From Candidatus Terraquivivens yellowstonensis (lineage in GTDB: Archaea > Thermoproteota > Nitrososphaeria_A > Caldarchaeales > Wolframiiraptoraceae), in assembly GCA_023539445.1 (NCBI GenBank), contig JAKCEW010000003.1, positions 62,001 to 126,000 on the forward strand: a stretch of DNA of 64,000 nucleotides. Reading direction: 5' to 3'. Shown piece by piece: positions 1 through 8,562 of the stretch (positions are counted from its first letter, which is position 1; every line of letters starts with the position of its first letter). Below the pieces are notes generated by a model. It saw only the letters and a program-made list of their open reading frames with translations. It did no database searches and was not told the DNA's origin. The translations under genes and the position numbers were made by a program.

Positions 1-1263
1 ACCAAGACCGCAACTTGTTATCAATGTTCTTGGTTCGAAGATCTTGAAGCAAAGTTGTACCCACATCTGGTGCTGCCCGACACCAGTAGTAACTATTGCA
101 TTCCTCGGCAATTCCTCCCTTATCACCTTCAAAGCACGCCAAGAGGTCATCCTATTGGGTTCACCGTAGTTGTTCATAAACTCCTCGAACCTTTCGCCTA
201 TTGCTTTAAGCCTCTGGACGAATGGTCTTGCTTCCTTTCTCGCGGTTCTAGATATGATGCAGGCGTAAAGCTCCGACAGCACCTTCTTTGCGTCACCAGC
301 TATGCTTACTGTCGGTGTAACGTTCTTGCCGAGTTCGCTCGCATCTATGTCTACGTGAATCACCTTCCTGCCTTTCTGAAATTCATCGAATCTTCCGACA
401 GATCTATCGGCGAATCTCATACCGACTGCAAGTATTGTGTCCGACTCCATCACGGCAAGATTAGCCTCAATTCTACCATGCATTCCGATAACACCCAGCA
501 TGAGCGGATGGTCGGAAGGCATTGAGCCCAGACCCGGGGTCGTGACTACGACAGGGGCCATGAGGTACTCCGCTAACTTGACCAGCTCTTCCGTTGCATT
601 GCTTAATATTACACCTCCACCAGCTATTATTACCGGCTTATCGGCATTCATCAAAATGTCGGCCGCTCTGGATATGAGTTCTGGGTCCGGCTCCTGAGTC
701 TGCTTCATGACAAGGCCCGATGCGTACTTTATCAGACTTGGTTCATCCTTCCAGTAAGGCTCTACGTCCGCTTGGAACACGTCCCTAGGAACATCAATAA
801 GAACGGGACCTGGCCTACCAGCGGTCGCGATATGGTATGCGTCCACGAAGGTCTGGGCTAGTTTTGATGGTTCTTTAACGATTACGGCATACTTTGTGAC
901 TGGTAGGAGTATGCCGGTTATGTCCGTTTCTTGGAAGGCATCAGTTCCGAGAACCTCCCGCGGTACTTGACCGGTTATCGCAACGACCGGCTGGCTGTCC
1001 ATCATGGCATTAACTATGCCTGTCACTAGGTTCGTCGCACCGGGACCTGAGGTCGCTACGGCCACTCCAGGCCTACCCCTAACCCTTGCATAACCCTCTG
1101 CGGCGTGCGCTGCCTGCTGTTCATGTCTCATCAGTATGGTCCTTATGTTGCTGTCGTAAAGCGCATCGTAGAACGGCAAGATAGAACCGCCGGGTATGCC
1201 AAAGATGACGTCCACACCCTTGGATTCCATAGCCTTGACTAAAGCATCAGCTGCCCTTACCAT
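1..1263 (-). CDS. ilvB: Acetolactate synthase large subunit (3' end outside window)
   Basis: Thiamine-diphosphate enzyme that condenses two pyruvates, or pyruvate and 2-oxobutyrate, at the entry to valine, leucine and isoleucine synthesis. Reading from an ATG at 1261-1263 gives the GIPGGS loop near residue 22, the catalytic-glutamate segment RHEQQAAHAAEGYAR (Glu near 48), the GRPGPVLIDVPRDV stretch of the N-terminal domain, and a last visible ITSCGLG that matches the pyrophosphate-domain ITSGGLG motif. 421 codons are present; the rest of the C-terminal ThDP domain lies before base 1. It is 178 bases downstream of leuA on the same strand. No small regulatory subunit (ilvN) gene is seen in the gap. 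Family call is firm. Confidence 0.93.
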   Translation of the reverse strand, partial: MVRAADALVKAMESKGVDVIFGIPGGSILPFYDALYDSNIRTILMRHEQQAAHAAEGYARVRGRPGVAVATSGPGATNLVTGIVNAMMDSQPVVAITGQVPREVLGTDAFQETDITGILLPVTKYAVIVKEPSKLAQTFVDAYHIATAGRPGPVLIDVPRDVFQADVEPYWKDEPSLIKYASGLVMKQTQEPDPELISRAADILMNADKPVIIAGGGVILSNATEELVKLAEYLMAPVVVTTPGLGSMPSDHPLMLGVIGMHGRIEANLAVMESDTILAVGMRFADRSVGRFDEFQKGRKVIHVDIDASELGKNVTPTVSIAGDAKKVLSELYACIISRTARKEARPFVQRLKAIGERFEEFMNNYGEPNRMTSWRALKVIREELPRNAIVTTGVGQHQMWVQLCFKIFEPRTLITSCGLG

Positions 1264-1386
1264 ATGACTTCACCATACCATGGAGAATCTAGGAATTGGG
1301 GGGAAGTACTGGTACCGCAGATTACATACTGGACGGGGGCGTGTCCGCCTTTGCTTAGAGGACTTGGCGCCTCATTATCACCCTCA

Positions 1387-1424
1387 CGCCTCGAGGCGGA
1401 AAAATATGCAACTATGTTATAAAA
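1387..1424 (-). promoter_or_regulatory. Candidate ilvB promoter with palindrome at the start site
   Basis: In the leuA-ilvB gap the minus strand carries a TATA-like TTTTTATAAC around 1415-1424. About 25 bases downstream is a perfect 12-base palindrome, CGCCTCGAGGCG (1387-1398), where transcription would begin. This would leave a leader of about 130 nt before ilvB. The palindrome could be an operator; that is inference from position only. Confidence 0.4.
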
Positions 1425-1441
1425 ACGTTTCGTGAGAGTTT

Positions 1442-2980
1442 TCATACCATCCCCTCCCCAGCCGCGTGTAGCATGGCCTTTTCGATTCCCGATATTATGG
1501 CGTTCACTACAACAAAAGCAGGATCATGCCCAACTGCCTCGCCAACCAACTCTTGCGAGTCGTTGACCGTTAGCACAACCTCTGCCTCACACGTCAAATC
1601 AGGTGAGTAAGATGTTGCATCAATTTTAAAGTCGATTAACTTGACGTTCATCTTGCTGGATAAGGCATTCAGAAGGGCTGAAAGGGAAGCAGCGACCGGA
1701 CTTTTGTCGAAAGACTCAGCCATGACGATGTCATCACCTATCTTCAGGGATATGCGTGCCATCGCACCATTCATATTGGACGTGATGTCGAGTCCCTTCA
1801 GGGATATTAGCCGATCATCCCTCGGCTTCCCTGCAATTTCTTCAGCTATAGCCTTGAGTTTGGTGTCTGAAACCCTCATGCCCATATCGCCAAGAGTTTT
1901 GACCCTTTCCAGAACTTCCTTAGCCTTCGCCCTGTCCATATCAAGACCGTACTCTTTCAGCATGAAGTCTATACCATGTATGCCCGAGTGCTTCCCAGCC
2001 ACTATCTTCCTTTTCCTTCCGACCGTTTCTGGCATTATTGGTTCGTATGTTTCAGGAGAACCGAGTACACCATGTACGTGTATGCCACTCTCATGCGCAA
2101 ATGCATTCTCGCCGACGATTGCTTTGTTCTTAGGAATCCAGACTCCAGTAAGCTTTGCGACAAGTTTTGATGTCTTGTATATCTCTTGAAGGTTTATGTT
2201 GGTCTTCACACCGTAGAGCGTATGCAACGCCACGACTATCTCCTCTAGGCTTGCGTTACCGGCCCTCTCACCTATACCGTTAACCGTTGCATGTATTATC
2301 TCTGCGCCCGCCTCAACGGCTGAGAGCGAGTTTGCTACTGCAAGTCCCATATCATCATGACAATGGACTGCTATCGGCTTGCCCGTGACGGCCTTTGCGG
2401 ACGACACAATCTTGCGGATCACCATGGGTATCGCAAAACCAACAGTGTCGGGTATGTCTATGCTATCAGCTCCAGCATCGGCTGCCACCTTCAACGCTTT
2501 CATTAAGAAGTCGTGCTCCGTCCTTGTCGCATCTTCGGCTGAATAGTGAACTACTACCCCTCTCGACTTAGCGTACTCCACGGCTTCGGCTATCTTCGTT
2601 AGAGCCTGCTCCCTTGTCATCCTAAGCTTATACTTCAAGTGTATGTCGGAGGTCGCTAAGAATACGTGAACCCAGTCAACGCCAGTATCGACCGCGACGT
2701 CTATGTCGTTCTTCTCGCATCTCGCAAGCGCGCATATCTTTGCCGAAAGGCCGAGCTTGCATATATCCGATACAGCTTTCTGTTCACCCTTCGATGTTAT
2801 CGGGAAGCCTGCTTCTATGATGTCAACACCAAGCTTGTCGAGCTGTATAGCTATCTCGACTTTTTCTTCTGGTGTCAGAGCGACGCCGGGTGTCTGCTCG
2901 CCATCCCTCAACGTTGTGTCGAATATGCTGACCCTTTCGGGAAGATTATATTCTCCTGAGAGGAGGTTCCTCCAAGCCAT
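1442..2980 (-). CDS. leuA: 2-isopropylmalate synthase (LeuA family)
   Basis: Condenses acetyl-CoA with 2-oxoisovalerate, the first committed step to leucine. 512 residues. The HMGL-type TIM barrel shows DTTLRDGEQTPGV from residue 21, the metal-binding HCHDDMG at 206-212 and GIGERAGN at 235-242. The C-terminal part (about 385-510) looks like the LeuA allosteric domain, where leucine normally binds. ATG start; the downstream ilvB follows on the same strand and leuB is divergent. Citramalate synthases and AksA homologues are close relatives, so substrate is not certain, but the full-length LeuA dimer domain and the leuB neighbour favour isopropylmalate synthase. Confidence 0.88.
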   Translation of the reverse strand: MAWRNLLSGEYNLPERVSIFDTTLRDGEQTPGVALTPEEKVEIAIQLDKLGVDIIEAGFPITSKGEQKAVSDICKLGLSAKICALARCEKNDIDVAVDTGVDWVHVFLATSDIHLKYKLRMTREQALTKIAEAVEYAKSRGVVVHYSAEDATRTEHDFLMKALKVAADAGADSIDIPDTVGFAIPMVIRKIVSSAKAVTGKPIAVHCHDDMGLAVANSLSAVEAGAEIIHATVNGIGERAGNASLEEIVVALHTLYGVKTNINLQEIYKTSKLVAKLTGVWIPKNKAIVGENAFAHESGIHVHGVLGSPETYEPIMPETVGRKRKIVAGKHSGIHGIDFMLKEYGLDMDRAKAKEVLERVKTLGDMGMRVSDTKLKAIAEEIAGKPRDDRLISLKGLDITSNMNGAMARISLKIGDDIVMAESFDKSPVAASLSALLNALSSKMNVKLIDFKIDATSYSPDLTCEAEVVLTVNDSQELVGEAVGHDPAFVVVNAIISGIEKAMLHAAGEGMV

Positions 2981-3134
2981 AGCCTAACACCTCAGAGAAG
3001 AAGCAGAGCAAGATCGGGAGAGCAGAAGTTTCGGGATGCTTTGCTAGACGTCAGCTCGAGATTTTTTATTAAGACTAATCGAGTTGGCTCACTTTGCTCA
3101 CCGACCGAGCTTGCATTTTTTTCTTAGCAAATCG

Positions 3135-3150
3135 TATATAAGCATTTCCA
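3135..3150 (-). promoter_or_regulatory. Predicted leuA promoter (BRE/TATA)
   Basis: On the minus strand GGAAATGCTTATATAC combines a purine-rich BRE-like element with a TATA box (TTATATA). A start about 25 bases further on would give a leuA leader of roughly 130 nt. The remaining gap (2981-3130) shows no gene. Position relative to the 45-base palindrome just upstream suggests joint regulation with leuB. Confidence 0.5.
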
Positions 3151-3154
3151 CGAA

Positions 3155-3199
3155 TTAGTTCAGCACGGTGGAAAAATTTTTTCCGCGGTGCTGAACTAA
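3155..3199. repeat. 45-base near-perfect palindrome between leuA and leuB
   Basis: Arms TTAGTTCAGCAC (3155-3166) and GTGCTGAACTAA (3188-3199) are exact inverted copies. The inner part, G/C flanks around an A5-T6 core, continues the symmetry with two mismatches. Outside the arms GAA/TTC continue it with one single-base gap. It lies in the 336-base gap between divergent leuA and leuB, just upstream of the leuA TATA box and about 85 bases before the leuB TATA box. Candidate operator for a dimeric or tetrameric regulator, or a cruciform or hairpin element. No second copy was noticed in the window. Confidence 0.75.
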
Positions 3200-3283
3200 A
3201 TTCACGGCCATTATCGAAAACTAAGACCTTGGTTCCATGGTACCAGCGTCCACCCGCTGAGAGAGGCTGCATTAGCCGAAAAC

Positions 3284-3293
3284 TTTTAAATAC
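3284..3293 (+). promoter_or_regulatory. Predicted leuB TATA box
   Basis: TTTTAAATAC centred near 3288, preceded by GAAAAC as a BRE-like element. The expected start near 3313 lies only a few bases before the leuB ATG at 3317, so the transcript would be nearly leaderless. Confidence 0.6.
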
Positions 3294-3316
3294 GCAGGGA
3301 AAAAACGGGGCAGAAT

Positions 3317-4345
3317 ATGGCGAACGTCATAAGCGTAATACCAGGCGACGGCATAGGTCCGGTCATCGTCAAGTCCGCGATAAAGGTATTGGAGGCTACC
3401 TCAGAGATTTATGGATTCAAGCTGAGTTTCGTAGAGGCACCAGCCGGCGATGCTGCTAAGAGGGATTTTGGCGAGCCTCTACCAAAGAGCTCGTTTGATA
3501 AGATAAGGTCCTCCGATGCATGTTTAAAGGGACCTGTCGGTGAAACGGCAAAGGACGTCATAGTCTTCCTAAGACAGAAGCTAGACCTTTATGCAAACAT
3601 AAGGCCGTTTAAGACGTTGCCCGGTGTTAGCTCAAAGTGGAAGGACGTGGACCTCGTAATAGTCAGGGAGAACACTGAGGATTTGTACAAATGCGTCGAG
3701 GATGTAGGCGAAGAGCACGCAGTTGCTCTTATGGTACTGACCAAGAAGGCATGTTTGAGAATATCGAACGTTGCGTTCCAAATGGCGGAGAGTAGAAGGA
3801 AGAAGGTGACGCTTATCCATAAGATAAATGTGTTGAGGAGCTTTGAACTCTTCAGAAAGGCAGCGCTCGAGGTTGCTAGGTCTTATCCATCCGTAATCAT
3901 AGAGGAAATGCTCGTCGATAATGCGGCGTATCAGCTCGTGACAAACCCGCAGAGGTTTGATGTGATGCTCACCACGAACATGTTCGGCGACATACTGAGC
4001 GATGAGGCGGCGGGCGTAGTCGGTAGCTTAGGCTTAGCGTACTCGGCCAATGTGGGGGACGAGTTCGGCCTGTTCGAGCCAGTCCACGGAACAGCACCAG
4101 ACATTGACCCGCTGTATGCTAACCCCATAGCCCAGATCATGGCTTCAAAGATTATGCTTGAGTGGCTCGGTAGGAAAAAAGGTAACGCGGCCATGATAGA
4201 AGCGGCAAACGGCTTAGAGAATGCTGTGTTCTACTTGCTACAAGACTCGAAGAGCCTGACACCTGATTTAGGCGGTAGGGCAACTGCAGAGGACGTGACA
4301 AAAAGGCTCATTGATGTTTTGCTGAAAGAAAGATGCAAGCTATGA
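3317..4345 (+). CDS. leuB: 3-isopropylmalate dehydrogenase-type (iso)decarboxylating dehydrogenase
   Basis: Oxidative decarboxylation of 3-isopropylmalate to 2-oxoisocaproate in leucine synthesis. 342 residues, usual for archaeal LeuB. GDGIGP at residues 10-15, the substrate and specificity segment VRENTEDLY at 116-124, HKINVLR, then FGDILSDEAAGVVGS (Mg-binding aspartates) and EPVHGTAPDI (NAD-binding). Relatives include isocitrate and homoisocitrate dehydrogenases. The divergent leuA and the presence of leuC-leuD in the window favour LeuB. The 3' end overlaps the convergent tbp gene by 6 bases. Confidence 0.85.
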   Translation: MANVISVIPGDGIGPVIVKSAIKVLEATSEIYGFKLSFVEAPAGDAAKRDFGEPLPKSSFDKIRSSDACLKGPVGETAKDVIVFLRQKLDLYANIRPFKTLPGVSSKWKDVDLVIVRENTEDLYKCVEDVGEEHAVALMVLTKKACLRISNVAFQMAESRRKKVTLIHKINVLRSFELFRKAALEVARSYPSVIIEEMLVDNAAYQLVTNPQRFDVMLTTNMFGDILSDEAAGVVGSLGLAYSANVGDEFGLFEPVHGTAPDIDPLYANPIAQIMASKIMLEWLGRKKGNAAMIEAANGLENAVFYLLQDSKSLTPDLGGRATAEDVTKRLIDVLLKERCKL

Positions 4346-4912
4346 TGTTGTGTTGTATATTATCAAATTTTTCTCTTCCAGTATTTCCCTCAGCTTTTGC
4401 ACGGCTTCATAGACCTCTCGTTCATACTTAGCACCGGTGCAAACAAGCTTGCCGCTGGCGAACATTAGTATGACCACCTTGGGTTGCTCCATCCTGTATA
4501 TTAGACCTGGGAACTGTTCTGGCTCATACATGACGTTCTCCAGCTCCGCAGCAGCTCTCTCCAAGTCTATCCTACCATGAAGGTCGACGCTTGCCACTAT
4601 GTTCTGTATCTCTATTTGTGGCTCTTCCTTAATCAGGAAGCCCTCCTTCTTCAGAAGCTTAACCACGGTCTTAACGGCTTTGATTGACTCCTCCTCGCTC
4701 TCCGCCCCGGTACATACCATCTTACCACTGCTGAAGATCAGCGTGGCTGTCTTAGGTTTCTGAAGTCTGAAGACAAGACCGGGGAATTGCGCCGGCTTGT
4801 ATTCAACATCTGGGAAGCTCCTCTGTATTTGGGATAGGTCAAGCCTCTGGAAAAGCGTCACACTGGCTACAACATTCTCTATCTTTATTGTTGGCTCAGG
4901 CCCCTTTGGCAT
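4340..4912 (-). CDS. tbp: TATA-box-binding protein
   Basis: Archaeal general transcription factor that binds TATA boxes and recruits TFB and RNA polymerase. 190 residues built from two direct repeats of the TBP fold. The repeats show the paired motifs KIENVVASV / EIQNIVASV, AQFPGLVFRL / EQFPGLIYRM, and FSSGKMVCTGA / FASGKLVCTGA. The short acidic or basic tails match archaeal rather than eukaryotic TBP. ATG start. It overlaps the leuB stop on the other strand. Confidence 0.98.
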   Translation of the reverse strand: MPKGPEPTIKIENVVASVTLFQRLDLSQIQRSFPDVEYKPAQFPGLVFRLQKPKTATLIFSSGKMVCTGAESEEESIKAVKTVVKLLKKEGFLIKEEPQIEIQNIVASVDLHGRIDLERAAAELENVMYEPEQFPGLIYRMEQPKVVILMFASGKLVCTGAKYEREVYEAVQKLREILEEKNLIIYNTTS

Positions 4913-4930
4913 TACAATACTCTCCGTGGT

Positions 4931-4950
4931 TATTTAAATAGTATTTAAAA
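4931..4950 (-). promoter_or_regulatory. Tandem TATA boxes upstream of tbp
   Basis: The minus strand reads TTTTAAATAC followed directly by TATTTAAATA, two TATA-like boxes in a row. The first would place the transcript start near 4920 and the second near 4910, almost on the ATG at 4912. A doubled TATA element before the TBP gene could allow TBP to occlude its own promoter; that is inference. Confidence 0.5.
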
Positions 4951-4978
4951 GCTCGGCTTATAAACATTGCTAAGTCCT

Positions 4979-5695
4979 TTATAAGTTGACGGACTCCGCA
5001 ATAGCTTTCCAGCGGTCTTGCGGAAACTGGCTTAATTTTAGGCCGAATTCCGTTTCAAATTCCTTTATAAGGGCCTCCTTTACGTCTTCCATTCCGGGAG
5101 AGGTACCTAAAAGCTCCTTGATGGAGGTCATCACTTCAGGCTGCATGCCGCACGGCCTTATGCATCTAAAATAACTCATGTCTGGGTTTATGTTCAGAGC
5201 AAATCCGTGGAAAGCGACCCAATTTCTGATTGCTATACCTATCGACGCTACCTTCTTTTCGCCGACCCATACGCCCGGATAGCCCTCCTTGGTGCCAGCC
5301 TCTACGTTGAACCTGCGCAAGGTCTTGACCAAAACTTCTTCCAGCTTGTGGACATACTGCTTGACGTCCAATCCCATGAGGTCTAAGTTTATTATCGGAT
5401 AGCCTACAAGTTGTCCCGGACCATGATATGTAACGCCACCACCTCTTTCAACCCTGAAAACCGGCACCTTTGCCTCCATTATGTCGTCCACCGAAGCCCT
5501 TCTGCCAAACGTGAACACATGGTCATGCTCCACGAGCAACAATACATCTGGAATTTCGAGAGAAGATCTTAGCTCTACAAGCTTGAGCTGAAGTCTCCAG
5601 ACGGGCTCGTACTTGCAAAAACCTAGGTCAACAAGGAAACCTTTCCTCAACGTAGGATGCACCGTCCCATAAACATCAAACGTATGACTCCTCAA
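4979..5695 (-). CDS. lipB: Octanoyl-[carrier protein]:protein N-octanoyltransferase
   Basis: Transfers an octanoyl group from acyl carrier protein to lipoate-dependent proteins, before sulfur insertion by LipA. 238 residues. RGGGVTYHGPGQLVGYPI is the LipB signature; KVASIGIAIR carries the conserved lysine; the catalytic cysteine is in the IRPCG motif after NINPDMSYF. Last gene of the lipA-lpd-lipB operon; its ATG overlaps the lpd stop by 4 bases (ATGA). Archaea generally lack classical ACP, so the octanoyl donor is an open point. Confidence 0.92.
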   Translation of the reverse strand: MRSHTFDVYGTVHPTLRKGFLVDLGFCKYEPVWRLQLKLVELRSSLEIPDVLLLVEHDHVFTFGRRASVDDIMEAKVPVFRVERGGGVTYHGPGQLVGYPIINLDLMGLDVKQYVHKLEEVLVKTLRRFNVEAGTKEGYPGVWVGEKKVASIGIAIRNWVAFHGFALNINPDMSYFRCIRPCGMQPEVMTSIKELLGTSPGMEDVKEALIKEFETEFGLKLSQFPQDRWKAIAESVNL

Positions 5696-7095
5696 ATGTT
5701 CAGCGCATGTATAGCTTTCTTCTTCACGGCATCCGCGGCCTCCCCTATTGCCTCTAAGAATGTCGGATGGGGATGAATTACGTTGCTCAACTCATCGACC
5801 GTTATGCCCATTGATATTGCGAGGGCGGCCTCGCCTATGACGTCGGTGGCTCCATGTCCGACTATCTGAACACCAATCACCTTCTCGTTGGATCTATCCA
5901 CCACAACTTTTGCGAAACCTTCTGTATCGCCCGATATCTTCGCCCTTCCCAAGGCCGTAAACGGAAACTTGCCGACAACAACATCGATGCCCAATGCCTT
6001 TGCTTCTTCCTCTGACATTCCCACGACCGCAACCTCTGGGTCCGTGAAAAGTGCAAGCGGCACAGGTGGAAGTCCGAGGTTCGTTTTATGGCCGGCCATC
6101 GTCTCAGCGGCTATCAAACCCTGTCTCGATGCCTTATGCGCAAGGAATGGAGGACCTGTGGCATCGCCGGCTGCGAATATACTATCAACGGAAGTCCTCA
6201 TGGTAGAGTTCACGATTACAAAACCCTTCTTGTCCAACTCCACACCGAGATCTTTCAACTCATAGTTCTGGGACGGTGATTTCTTGCCGACTGTTACGAG
6301 TACATACTCCACGTTGATGGGCAATGTCTCACCATTTTTAATGACGTCCACAGATACCTGTCCATCGGCGTACCTGTATGCCGACACGCGAGAGTTGGTA
6401 TGCACCTCAACACCGAGCTTCTTCAAGTTTCTTTGAACAACGGCTACGACGTCCTTGCTGATTCCTGGGAGTAACTGGTCCATTATCTCGACAATTATGA
6501 CCTTCGTGCCCATCTTTGCGAAGGCCGTTCCAAGCTCAAGGCCTATTGCACCTCCACCTACTATCAGCATACTTTTTGGCACGATTTCCAGGTCGAGCAG
6601 ATCCTTTGAACTTAATATGCGCCTACCATCATACGGGATATTTGGAAGACCTGCATCTTCAGCGCCCACGGCCCAGAGTATGCTATCGGTTTTGATCGTA
6701 GTCTCAGAAACTTCAGTCCTGATCTCAACCTCATTGGGCGATCTCAACTTTGCTGTGCCCTTGATTGTTTGAACACCATTCTCCTTAAGCAGGTAAGATA
6801 TTCCATCCCTCAAACTCGCAACCACTTTCTTCTTCCAATTCTGCAACTGCTTGAATTCCATGGATAGTCCTTGGACCTTTATACCGAATCTATCGAGCCT
6901 CCCAATCTTCCAGAACATGTCAGCCACACTTACAAGAATTTTCGATGGGATGCAACCATAGTTGAGACATACACCGCCCAAGTTGTCCTTTTCCACAAGA
7001 ATTGTCTTTTTATGTAGCTGGCCTAACCTTATCGCCGCAACGTATCCGGCTGGACCTCCACCAATAACTACCGCATCAGCCTCCAAAGGAATCAA
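5692..7095 (-). CDS. lpd: Dihydrolipoamide dehydrogenase
   Basis: FAD flavoprotein that reoxidises dihydrolipoyl groups of the glycine cleavage H protein or 2-oxoacid dehydrogenases using NAD. 467 residues, normal for the family. The FAD motif GGGPAGY is near residue 12, redox-active disulfide GGVCLNYGC (Cys43 and Cys48) follows, NAD motif GGGAIGLELG is in the middle, and the C-terminal catalytic pair is in HPHPTFLEAIGEA. It sits between lipA and lipB with 4-base overlaps on both sides, which supports a lipoyl role rather than another disulfide reductase. Confidence 0.94.
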   Translation of the reverse strand: MIPLEADAVVIGGGPAGYVAAIRLGQLHKKTILVEKDNLGGVCLNYGCIPSKILVSVADMFWKIGRLDRFGIKVQGLSMEFKQLQNWKKKVVASLRDGISYLLKENGVQTIKGTAKLRSPNEVEIRTEVSETTIKTDSILWAVGAEDAGLPNIPYDGRRILSSKDLLDLEIVPKSMLIVGGGAIGLELGTAFAKMGTKVIIVEIMDQLLPGISKDVVAVVQRNLKKLGVEVHTNSRVSAYRYADGQVSVDVIKNGETLPINVEYVLVTVGKKSPSQNYELKDLGVELDKKGFVIVNSTMRTSVDSIFAAGDATGPPFLAHKASRQGLIAAETMAGHKTNLGLPPVPLALFTDPEVAVVGMSEEEAKALGIDVVVGKFPFTALGRAKISGDTEGFAKVVVDRSNEKVIGVQIVGHGATDVIGEAALAISMGITVDELSNVIHPHPTFLEAIGEAADAVKKKAIHALNI

Positions 7096-7964
7096 CCCCT
7101 TGAGACGCTATGGAATAACTCTGCAGCCATATATGAGCTTCTCATTAAAGGTGCCGAGGCCACACCCTTAAAGCCTAAAGAGAGAGCTATGTCCCTCAAC
7201 CTTTCGAATTTTTCAGGAGGGACGTACTCAACGACTGGCATATGCCGCTTGGTAGGTCTAAGATACTGCCCCAAAGTCAAGATGTCAACTCCAACAGATC
7301 TTAAGTCCAACATGGCTTCCACGACCTCCTGCTCGGTCTCGCCAAGGCCGAGCATCAAAGACGATTTCGTGTATATGTTATTGTCTAACTCTTTGACGGT
7401 CTTTAGGACATTAATGGACAGGTCGTAGCTCGCCCTCCTATCCCTGACGATTGGTGTCAACCTCTTAACAGTTTCCAAGTTATGGCCGATAACGTCCGGC
7501 TTCGAGTTCACCACAACCCCAATTGCGTCTTTATCGCCCCTAAAATCAGGTATGAGTACTTCAACCTTTACATTCGGGCTTGTCCTCTTGATGGCTCTGA
7601 CGGTCTCAGCGAATATCCAAGCACCTCCATCACGTAGGTCATCCCTGCAGACAGAGGTTAGGACGACGTAATTCAGGTTTAGTTCACTCACGGCCATGGC
7701 TACCCTCTCCGGCTCAGATGCATCGACGCACCCCATTGGGTTTCCTGCTTTGACTGCGCAGAACCTGCATGAGCGGGTGCACGTATCGCCCAACAACATT
7801 ATCGTCGCTGTACCACGGCTCCAGCACTCTGCAACGTTTGGACATAACGCTTCCTTGCATACTGTAAAGAGGCCTTTGCTTCTCAAAACATAATTTACAC
7901 GATTGTATATGGTGCCTGAGGGAATTTTTGTCTTTATCCATTTGGGCTTTCTTTCTACATACAT
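7092..7964 (-). CDS. lipA: Lipoyl synthase
   Basis: Radical SAM enzyme that inserts two sulfurs into protein-bound octanoyl groups. 290 residues. The auxiliary-cluster cysteines CKEALCPNVAEC (CX4CX5C), the radical SAM motif CTRSCRFC, the PVVEYVPPEKF segment and the C-terminal RSSY motif that ligates the auxiliary cluster are all present, so this is the classical single-polypeptide LipA. First gene of the lipA-lpd-lipB operon. A likely client is the H protein encoded at 56.0 kb. Confidence 0.95.
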   Translation of the reverse strand: MYVERKPKWIKTKIPSGTIYNRVNYVLRSKGLFTVCKEALCPNVAECWSRGTATIMLLGDTCTRSCRFCAVKAGNPMGCVDASEPERVAMAVSELNLNYVVLTSVCRDDLRDGGAWIFAETVRAIKRTSPNVKVEVLIPDFRGDKDAIGVVVNSKPDVIGHNLETVKRLTPIVRDRRASYDLSINVLKTVKELDNNIYTKSSLMLGLGETEQEVVEAMLDLRSVGVDILTLGQYLRPTKRHMPVVEYVPPEKFERLRDIALSLGFKGVASAPLMRSSYMAAELFHSVSRG

Positions 7965-8035
7965 TCTTCTTAACGTGGAGGCTCGAGAATTATTAATGTT
8001 TAATCCGTTCCCAGTTAAACTTAATACGTATTTTT

Positions 8036-8515
8036 GTGAGCAATTTTAACAAAAGATTGCTGAGGGAATGTTGGGGGCATGCGTTCATGCTTCATGAGAG
8101 GTCGGCTGGCGCTGTCGTATTTTACTGCGAGGGTAAATGCATCGAATATCTACTCTTGCTTTACGGCGCTGGACACTGGGATTTTCCTAAGGGAAATATA
8201 GAAGAGGGAGAGGAGGAGGTCGAGACCGTGAGGAGAGAAATTTTTGAGGAGACCGGTATAAAGAACATAGCCTTTGTGTCCGGGTTCAGGCATGAAATAA
8301 GGTACTTCTACAGAAAAATGGGCGACGTTGTCAATAAGAAGGTCGTATTCTATCTTGTTAGGTCTTATGAGAAAGAGGTCAGGCTATCCAGTGAACATAA
8401 GGATTACGTGTGGTTAGACTATGAGAATTCCCTAAAGAGACTCACGTATAATACCGCAAAGGAGACGTTGATTAGGGCTCACGACTTCCTAAAATCCATA
8501 GGCGGGTGTCCGTAA
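8036..8515 (+). CDS. Nudix hydrolase (Ap4A-hydrolase-like)
   Basis: Predicted nucleoside diphosphate-X hydrolase that cleans up dinucleoside polyphosphates or related compounds. The Nudix box runs from the Gly of GNIEEGEEE to REIFEETGI, preceded by the usual GHWDFPKG. The longest frame starts with GTG at 8036 (159 residues). An ATG at 8087, after a G-rich stretch, begins close to the first strand of the fold (ERSAGAVVFY) and is an equally good start (142 residues). It is divergent from lipA and stands alone. Confidence 0.85.
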   Translation: MSNFNKRLLRECWGHAFMLHERSAGAVVFYCEGKCIEYLLLLYGAGHWDFPKGNIEEGEEEVETVRREIFEETGIKNIAFVSGFRHEIRYFYRKMGDVVNKKVVFYLVRSYEKEVRLSSEHKDYVWLDYENSLKRLTYNTAKETLIRAHDFLKSIGGCP

Positions 8516-8562
8516 AATATTATTAACCGCCATATTTCTAAAGGCATAAGGTTGATTCCGCA

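Noticed and set aside
1257-1445. 62-codon frame on the minus strand filling the leuA-ilvB gap, with ATGA overlap at leuA and overlapping the ilvB start
   Set aside because: The residue pattern is not protein-like, it contains the candidate ilvB TATA box and palindrome, and it matches no ilvN or other small family. The neat overlaps are probably chance.
3075-3272. Open frame of 65 codons across the leuA-leuB promoters
   Set aside because: It runs straight through the 45-base palindrome and both predicted promoters; composition follows the AT-rich regulatory DNA.
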